A stretch of DNA of 36,750 nt, taken from CAYTCZ01 sp964436315 (GTDB lineage: Bacteria; Actinomycetota; Thermoleophilia; Gaiellales; Gaiellaceae). The translations under genes were made by a program, and so were the position numbers. Positions within the stretch are counted from its first letter, which is position 1. Every line of letters begins with the position of its first letter. The stretch is from assembly GCA_964436315.1 (NCBI GenBank), contig CAYTCZ010000024.1:1-36750 (forward strand), given 5' to 3'. Positions 32,179 to 36,750 of the stretch are shown here, piece by piece. The notes below the pieces were generated by a model. That model was not told where the DNA came from, searched no databases, and saw nothing but the letters and a program-made list of their open reading frames with translations.

Positions 32179-32952
32179 ATGGCGCGCCGTAGCGAGAAGC
32201 CGATCATCGGACTCTCGGTGAGCTTCTTCGACTTCCGGGACTACCAGGGGGTTGGTTTCCAACGGCCGATCGCACTCGCCGGCGGGCTGCCCCTCACCCT
32301 CCCGCGTACGATGGAGGGACTGACCGACGTCCTCGAGGTTTGTGACGGGATTGCACTGTGCGGCGGCCGCGATATCGACCCGGCCCTCTACGGCCAGGAA
32401 TCGCACGAGACTCTCGGTCGCACGGAACCGCGTCGCGATGTCTTCGAGCTCGAACTGATCAACCGTGCTCTGGATCTCGGAAAGCCGTTGCTCGGAATGT
32501 GCCGAGGCATACAGATCTTGAACGTGGCCCTCGGCGGGACGCTTGCTCAGGATCTCAGCCTCGTGCCCGACTGGGAAAATCACCCGTCCGATCCAGGCTG
32601 GGCCGCATGGAAGGAGGTCGAGCGGGCCTCGCTCGAGGAGGAGTCTGAGGTTCCAGTCCATCCGAGGCACTCCATCTCTGTGCGCGAACCAAGCGCTCTC
32701 CACGAGGCCCTCGGGGTCGACGAGATCGAGGTGAACAGCTTTCACCATCAGGCGCTGGACGAGGTCGCCGCCGATCTCGAGGTTGTCGCAACGGCCCCGG
32801 ACGGAGTCGTTGAAGCGGTCGAGCTGCGCGGAGACGCGTTTGGTCTCGCCGTCCAGTGGGAGCTTCAGGAAGAGTGGCGCGTCGACGCGCGGTTCCTGCG
32901 CATCTTCGAGCACTTCGCGAAGGAGGCCTCCGCAGCTACCCTGACTTCGTAG
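32179..32952 (+). CDS. PuuD-like class I glutamine amidotransferase (peptidase C26), atypical triad
   Basis: A 257-residue protein of the gamma-glutamyl-gamma-aminobutyrate hydrolase family, which cleaves gamma-glutamyl amides of amines. It keeps the opening KPIIGLSVSF, the CDGIALCGGRDIDPALYG loop, the nucleophile elbow GMCRGIQ (Cys108), GGTLAQDL and NSFHHQAL. The usual GVQWHPEW segment carrying the catalytic His and Glu reads AVQWELQEEW (224-233), so His is replaced by Glu228. Either a neighbouring His (189 or 190) or another residue takes over, or it has lost hydrolase activity. ATG 32179 is preferred to a GTG at 32155 because it fits the leaderless promoter and the family start. It lies four bases before the XRE gene. 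Confidence 0.8.
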   Translation: MARRSEKPIIGLSVSFFDFRDYQGVGFQRPIALAGGLPLTLPRTMEGLTDVLEVCDGIALCGGRDIDPALYGQESHETLGRTEPRRDVFELELINRALDLGKPLLGMCRGIQILNVALGGTLAQDLSLVPDWENHPSDPGWAAWKEVERASLEEESEVPVHPRHSISVREPSALHEALGVDEIEVNSFHHQALDEVAADLEVVATAPDGVVEAVELRGDAFGLAVQWELQEEWRVDARFLRIFEHFAKEASAATLTS

Positions 32953-32956
32953 CCCG

Positions 32957-33424
32957 ATGCGGCACGACGAAGGCGCGATCTGTCATCGGATTGCGGAGGC
33001 TCGGACGTCCGCGGGACTCACCCAGCAGGAACTCGCCAACACGCTGACGATGACCGCCGGCGTCACGGTGACTCGGAGAGATATGAGGCGATTCGAGCGC
33101 TCCCGCGTTCCCTGGGAGTTTCTCGGTGATATCGCTCGCCTCACGAACACCACGCGCGGCTGGCTGCTCTATGGAGAGCGTTTCGAGGACGACCCGAATC
33201 CTCAGCAATCGGTCTTCGAACGCCCTCTGCCCGCGGGGCAATTGGAGTCCGCAGATGGAGGAGCGTCCGCTCCGAGGCGACTGACCGCAACTTGGGCGAT
33301 CGTCGCCTTGGCGTTGAGCTTTCTCGCTGCGGTCATCGTGCTCAGATTGAGTGGCTCGATCGTTGCAGCGTTAGCCGTCTTGGTTGTCGTGAACTTCGTC
33401 GCGTTCTCTCGCTACCTGCGCTAG
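32957..33424 (+). CDS. XRE-type HTH regulator with two C-terminal membrane helices
   Basis: A 155-residue protein. Residues 8-73 form a Cro/CI-type helix-turn-helix (CHRIAEARTSAGLTQQELANTL, then ERSRVPWEFLGDIARLTNTTRGWLLYG), with an acidic linker to about 107. Two hydrophobic helices follow at about 110-129 and 132-151, so it would sit in the inner membrane with DNA-binding and signal parts in the cytoplasm. It starts four bases after the amidotransferase stop and forms an operon with it. It may sense a membrane or transport state and control the neighbouring operon. No enhancer or kinase domain is present. Target unknown. Confidence 0.8.
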   Translation: MRHDEGAICHRIAEARTSAGLTQQELANTLTMTAGVTVTRRDMRRFERSRVPWEFLGDIARLTNTTRGWLLYGERFEDDPNPQQSVFERPLPAGQLESADGGASAPRRLTATWAIVALALSFLAAVIVLRLSGSIVAALAVLVVVNFVAFSRYLR

Positions 33425-33731
33425 GAAGCTGGCAATCGTCTGAGCACTCCCCGGCCCCTCCCAGCATTTAACCCCTCAGTCCGAGACTCACTCCGACCCA
33501 ACTCCAACTCCCCACCCAGGGTGGGGAGGGGGTTTCGATATCCACCCGCCACCCGCGGCTCGTACGAGGCGAATTCGCGTGCGTAGGACTCGAGGTGTGC
33601 CGGTTGGGTATGCGTTCGTGCCGATTCAGGCTGCAACGCAGGGTTGGCATCCGGCCACGTGCGGCCCGGCCCTTGGCCCATCGAGCCGACGCCGTCGGGA
33701 CGCGCGGCCGGGCGATGACGTCTACTCCAAC
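33425..33731. other. Convergent intergenic region with structured repeats, no gene seen
   Basis: This 307-bp stretch lies between the convergent XRE and GcvT-like genes. Reading frames through it have no convincing start, composition or homology. Besides the terminator at 33508-33528 it holds nested dyads: GCCCGGCC (33664-33671) pairs with GGCCGGGC (33706-33713), and between them CCGAC-GCC-GTCGG (33686-33698) forms a second hairpin. A small RNA or a second terminator is possible but unproved. Confidence 0.6.
33508..33528. terminator. Bidirectional terminator hairpin
   Basis: CTCCCCACCC and GGGTGGGGAG form a perfect 10-base inverted repeat around a single A (practically an 8-bp stem with a 5-base loop). 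It is followed on the plus strand by G-rich sequence and TTT. It sits 84 bp after the XRE stop and faces the GcvT-like gene, as expected for a two-way terminator. Confidence 0.7.
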
Positions 33732-34841
33732 CTAGCTCCGCGGATTCCGCTTCTCCGTGTCGTAGATCGGGAAGGCTTCTACGGTCGCCGGAGCCATTCC
33801 GCCACCCACGGCGACCTGTAGCTTGCTGCCACGCGCCGCGTGCGCGGCGTCGAGCACAGCCATACCGATCACGCGCTCGAGCGTCGGGCTCTCGCATGGA
33901 CTCGTGAGGGTTCCGACTGATTCACCGTCCAGGGTCGTGATCTCGGCCCCGTACTCGGGCGTCTCATCGCTCTCGACAGCGACGTTGACAAGCCGCCGAG
34001 GCGGGCTCTTAGCCGTTTCGGTGAGCGCTCGCTTTCCGTGAAAATCCCTGGTGTCGAGAACGATCACCTTGTCGAGCGACATGTCGAACGGATCTGTCTC
34101 GTGCTGGAAGTAGTCGTAGCCGATGAAGATCAGCCCCGATTCGATCCGGAGTGTCTCGACGGCCGCGAGCCCGTATGGCCGCGCGCCAGCGTCGGTTAGG
34201 ACGTTCCAGAGACCATCGGCCCGGTCCGGCGTACAGAAGATCTCGTACCCGAGTTCACCTGAGTACCCGGTACGCGAAACCCACGCCTCTACGCCTCCAA
34301 CCTGAACCGGCTCAGGGAAGAACCGGAAGTACTCGAGACCGGCGATGTCTCCGTCGCAGACGCCGGCGAGCACCTCGCGCGATCGGGGCCCCTGCAACTG
34401 AACGTGAGGAAGCGACTCGGTTATCGGCTCGATCCTGACGTCGAGTTCCGAGGCGACGCTTGTGAAGTGATCGAGGTCTGAGTCGAGCGCGGTAATGACC
34501 CAGCAGCGGTCGTCGCCGAACTTGAAGACCGTGCCGTCGCCGACCATCTTGCCTCGCTCGTTGCAGAAGGGCGCGTACCGGATCTGGCCGATCTCCAGCC
34601 CGAGCATGTCGTTCGTGAAGATGTGGTCAGCGGCTTTGAGCGCGTCTGGGCCGATGAAGTCCCACTTCCGGAGCGGCGACTCGTCCCAGATCCCTACATC
34701 CGTGCGGACGGCGTGGTGCTCGGCAATCGGATCGCCGAAGTGGTTGGGCCAGTACCAGCCCTCCCAATCCATGAACTCTGCGCCGAGTGCGCGCTGTACT
34801 CCGTCGAACGCGGTCCGAACGATGTCCTGTTCCGTCGTCAT
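33732..34841 (-). CDS. GcvT-like aminomethyltransferase/demethylase
   Basis: A 369-residue folate-binding enzyme of the GcvT family (glycine cleavage T protein, dimethylglycine/sarcosine oxidase C-terminal domains, DMSP demethylase DmdA). Recognisable parts are VRTDVGIWDESPLRKWDFIGPDALKAADHIFTND, GQIRYAPFCNERGKMVGDGTVF, VQLQGPRSREVL, the RTGYSGELGYEIF folate segment, GLAAVETLRIESGLIFIGYDY, and a C-terminal barrel with GTLTSPCESPTLERVIGMAVL. It transfers a methyl or methylene group from an amine or sulfonium compound to tetrahydrofolate. ATG 34841 has GGAGG upstream. It lies 53 bp after the IclR gene and faces a DAO-type oxidase, fitting oxidative N-demethylation. Confidence 0.85.
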   Translation of the reverse strand: MTTEQDIVRTAFDGVQRALGAEFMDWEGWYWPNHFGDPIAEHHAVRTDVGIWDESPLRKWDFIGPDALKAADHIFTNDMLGLEIGQIRYAPFCNERGKMVGDGTVFKFGDDRCWVITALDSDLDHFTSVASELDVRIEPITESLPHVQLQGPRSREVLAGVCDGDIAGLEYFRFFPEPVQVGGVEAWVSRTGYSGELGYEIFCTPDRADGLWNVLTDAGARPYGLAAVETLRIESGLIFIGYDYFQHETDPFDMSLDKVIVLDTRDFHGKRALTETAKSPPRRLVNVAVESDETPEYGAEITTLDGESVGTLTSPCESPTLERVIGMAVLDAAHAARGSKLQVAVGGGMAPATVEAFPIYDTEKRNPRS

Positions 34842-34894
34842 CGCATCCTCCGTTGTGGTCGGCCCGACCTGCGACAGACTCGGGCAGCGAGACT

Positions 34895-35662
34895 CTACTC
34901 GGGTCGCCAGCCCAGCGCTCGTGAGATCGCCGAGCCAGATGCGATCAACTCCGGGACGACAGCGTTGATGGCCCGCGCGTCGAACCGCGAGGATGGCCCC
35001 TGGACGCCGATCGTCGCCGAGAGTTCACCGCTAGCCGACCACACAGGCGCGGCGACGCCGTTAAGGTCGCTTTCACGCTCGCGAATCGCGGTCGCGTAGC
35101 CGCGCTCTCTGACGGAGGCAAGTTCGGCGACAAGCTCATCGGAGTCGAGAATCGTGTGCTCGGTGTACCGCTCCAGGGGAGCGCCGACCCGGGCCTCCCC
35201 GTACGCGAGGACGACCTTCCCGGTGGCTGTCGCGTGCCCCACGCTTCGACGTCCGAGCCTCGCGACGCTCTGAACAGAGGACGGGCTCTGAACGAAATCC
35301 ACCGTCACCGCGCTGTGATGGGCCGGTGCCGAGAGCGTGGCCGTTTCTCCGCTCAGATCCGCGAGGGAAACAAGATGCGGTCGGGCGATCTCGCGGACAT
35401 CGAGACGGGCAACGACCGCGTTGCCCAGCTCGAGGAGCCGGATCCCAAGTCTGTATCGGCCGGTCTCCTCGAGGTGCTCGACAAAGCTCGCCTGCGTCAG
35501 GGTCGCGAGCAGCCGGGAAACGGTGCTGGCGTTGATTCCCGTCCGACGCGAAATCTCGTTGGTACCGAGGTCGTCTTCGGCTTCACCGAGGGCGTCCAGA
35601 ACAGCCAGGGCACGCTGGACTGAGGCGACGTGTCTGACGGCTGGCTGGCCCGTTCGCGGCAT
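34895..35662 (-). CDS. IclR-family transcriptional regulator
   Basis: A 255-residue regulator with a winged helix (SVQRALAVLDALGEAEDDLGTNEISRRTGINASTVSRLLATL, residues 14-56, then FVEHLEETGRYRLGIRLLELG). A GAF-like ligand domain follows, with VDFVQSPSSVQSVARLGRRSVGHATATGKVVLAYG, RERGYATAIRERESDLNGVAAPVW and LSATIGVQGPSSRF. IclR proteins commonly control divergent catabolic genes and their own. Here it is divergent from the DAO oxidase across 47 bases and precedes the GcvT-like gene, so both are likely targets. The start at 35662 has GGAAACGAG upstream. Confidence 0.92.
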   Translation of the reverse strand: MPRTGQPAVRHVASVQRALAVLDALGEAEDDLGTNEISRRTGINASTVSRLLATLTQASFVEHLEETGRYRLGIRLLELGNAVVARLDVREIARPHLVSLADLSGETATLSAPAHHSAVTVDFVQSPSSVQSVARLGRRSVGHATATGKVVLAYGEARVGAPLERYTEHTILDSDELVAELASVRERGYATAIRERESDLNGVAAPVWSASGELSATIGVQGPSSRFDARAINAVVPELIASGSAISRALGWRPE

Positions 35663-35691
35663 GCTACGCTCGTTTCCGAGTTTGACACGCT

Positions 35692-35708
35692 ATTGCCCAG
35701 GAGGCAAT
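35692..35708. promoter_or_regulatory. Inverted repeat over the oxidase ribosome site, candidate IclR operator
   Basis: ATTGCC and GGCAAT form a perfect 6-base inverted repeat with a 5-base centre in the short divergent region between the IclR and oxidase genes. It covers the AGGAGG ribosome site (35699-35704) of the oxidase. It could bind the regulator as DNA, or fold in the message and limit translation. Confidence 0.45.
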
Positions 35709-35709
35709 T

Positions 35710-36750
35710 TTGAGCGACCTGCCTGCTGCTTCGCCCTACGTCGTGATCGGCGCGGGCATTCACGGTCTCTCGACCGCGTACCACCTCGCCCGGGAGCTTG
35801 AAACGCGCGAACTCGGTGCCGGCTCAGACATCGTCGTTCTCGACAAGCACAGCCCGGGGGCCGGGGCGTCTGGAATCGCGTGTGGGGTTGTTCGGAACAA
35901 CTACTTCCAACCCGCCATGGCGGAGCTCATGCAGGCGTGCGTGGAAGTCTGGGAATCGGATCCCGCCGCCTATCGATACAACCCGGTCGGCTACGTCATC
36001 GCCGGGGCCGCGATCCAGGAAGCCGATCTTGCAGCGACCTTCGAGCGCCATCAGCAGATCGGCTACCCCTCCGAACTGATCGTCGGGGCAAAGGACGTCG
36101 AGGCACATATGCGCTCGCTGTTCCCGGACTGGCGGGCGAAGGGCGTCACCGTCTGTCTTCACGAATACCAGGGTGGGTTCGGCCGAAACGTCGACTCGGT
36201 GCTCGGTCTTCAGGCAAAGTGCGAGCAGAACTGGGTCCGTGTGCTCTCGGGCGTCGAGGTGCTGGAGTTCGAATCTGCCTCCGATGACTCCGTCAAGGCG
36301 CTCGTCACGAACGTGGGCCGGATCGAAGCCGAACAGGTGGTCATCGCACCGGGGCCTTGGGCGAAGCGTTTCTGGGCGATGCTGGATTTGCCGATGGCCA
36401 TCGATGTCCACACGCCGGGCGGAGAGGTACTGCGCGATCAGCCGATGTGGACGTACTGGAACCTGCAGGAAGGCGAGATCGTGGTCGACTCGTCGCTGTT
36501 CACACTCGGGGATGGTTCGATGCCCCCGGTCATCCACGTCGATTCCGATGCCCCGCTACGGACGGACGACGGCGAGCTCGTAACCGACGAATTCTGGGGC
36601 ATCTACTTCAAGAAAGATCAGAACGGCGTGCAGGGCGGAGCGTCGCCGATCAACTTCGGCCATGAAGTTGAAGTGGATCCCTACCCGCAAACCACCGACA
36701 TCGACCCCTCATTTCCTGAGATGTGGTGCGCTGCCCTCTCCCACTGTCTA
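35710..36750 (+). CDS. FAD-dependent oxidoreductase, DAO family (partial, runs off the window)
   Basis: 347 residues of a glycine oxidase/sarcosine oxidase-type flavoprotein; no stop before the end. The start is a TTG at 35710, supported by AGGAGG five bases upstream (35699-35704); no ATG fits. The Rossmann motif GAGIHGLSTAYHLA is at 14-27. VVLDKHSPGAGASGIACGVVRNNYFQPAMAELM, typical of DAO enzymes, follows with the substrate segment. EQVVIAPGPWAKRFW and a C-terminal barrel part are also present. It would oxidise a C-N bond of an amino acid or N-methyl amine, giving formaldehyde or a methylene group. With the adjacent GcvT-like protein it resembles the two halves of dimethylglycine/sarcosine-type enzymes made as separate proteins. 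Confidence 0.85.
   Translation, partial: MSDLPAASPYVVIGAGIHGLSTAYHLARELETRELGAGSDIVVLDKHSPGAGASGIACGVVRNNYFQPAMAELMQACVEVWESDPAAYRYNPVGYVIAGAAIQEADLAATFERHQQIGYPSELIVGAKDVEAHMRSLFPDWRAKGVTVCLHEYQGGFGRNVDSVLGLQAKCEQNWVRVLSGVEVLEFESASDDSVKALVTNVGRIEAEQVVIAPGPWAKRFWAMLDLPMAIDVHTPGGEVLRDQPMWTYWNLQEGEIVVDSSLFTLGDGSMPPVIHVDSDAPLRTDDGELVTDEFWGIYFKKDQNGVQGGASPINFGHEVEVDPYPQTTDIDPSFPEMWCAALSHCL

Noticed and set aside
33421..33897. 158-codon minus-strand frame in the intergenic region and the end of the GcvT-like gene
   Set aside because: More than a third of it overlaps the real gene in another frame, it lies across the terminator, and the composition is not protein-like.
35682..35687. TTGACA as -35 of the oxidase gene
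   Set aside because: With a 17-base spacer the -10 would fall on the ribosome site and transcription would start inside the gene; no matching -10 is seen.

Overview
This is a GC-rich chromosomal window with no rRNA, tRNA, transposase, phage gene or CRISPR array. It appears to come from an actinobacterium, probably a Thermoleophilia/Solirubrobacterales-like lineage known mainly from metagenomes. That placement is inference from four signs: high GC, LLM-class enzymes of the F420/flavin type, a substrate-binding lipoprotein with a GCGGDDD start to its mature part, and TANNNT -10 elements directly in front of leaderless starts. A run of exactly 100 N (4916-5015) is a scaffold gap, so the sequence is two joined contigs.

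Layout. (1) 80-3728, minus strand: a CoA-ligase-like enzyme, an alpha/beta hydrolase, a SnoaL-like protein, an SCP2-like protein and a small EamA-type permease, closed by a strong hairpin. An LLM oxidoreductase (3864-4880) is divergent from it across a repeat-rich promoter. (2) 5016-18359, minus strand: nitrilase, the two E1 subunits of a 2-oxoacid/acetoin dehydrogenase, hydantoinase/oxoprolinase HyuA and HyuB, and an SDR. After these come a complete branched-chain-amino-acid-type ABC importer (binding protein, two ATPases, two permeases), a small HapK-like protein and an LLM gene broken at the gap. Most genes overlap by 1-4 bases. (3) 18511-24229, plus strand: a class III aminotransferase followed by bioA, bioB, bioD and bioF, with bioA-F coupled by overlaps. 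(4) 24284-32108, minus strand: an Fe-S (CCG-domain) protein, a GlcD-like FAD oxidase, an unknown 87-residue protein, an LLM oxidoreductase, and the medium, small and large subunits of a molybdenum hydroxylase of the CO-dehydrogenase/xanthine-oxidase family. (5) 32179-33424, plus strand: a PuuD-like amidotransferase without the usual catalytic His, then a membrane-anchored XRE regulator. (6) 33732-36750: a GcvT-like aminomethyltransferase and an IclR regulator (minus) divergent from an FAD-dependent DAO-family oxidase that runs off the window.

How the genes may work together (inference). Block 2 looks like one import-and-degradation unit for a nitrogen-containing organic acid, nitrile or cyclic amide. 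The importer brings it in, nitrilase and HyuAB open nitrile or amide bonds, and the SDR and E1 pair oxidise the carbon skeleton. Block 4 looks like a multi-cofactor redox unit (Mo/FAD/2Fe-2S, FAD/4Fe-4S and F420/FMN). The DAO oxidase plus GcvT-like pair fits oxidative demethylation of an N-methyl compound. Biotin synthesis sits among these catabolic operons with its own leaderless promoter. No substrate can be named from sequence alone.
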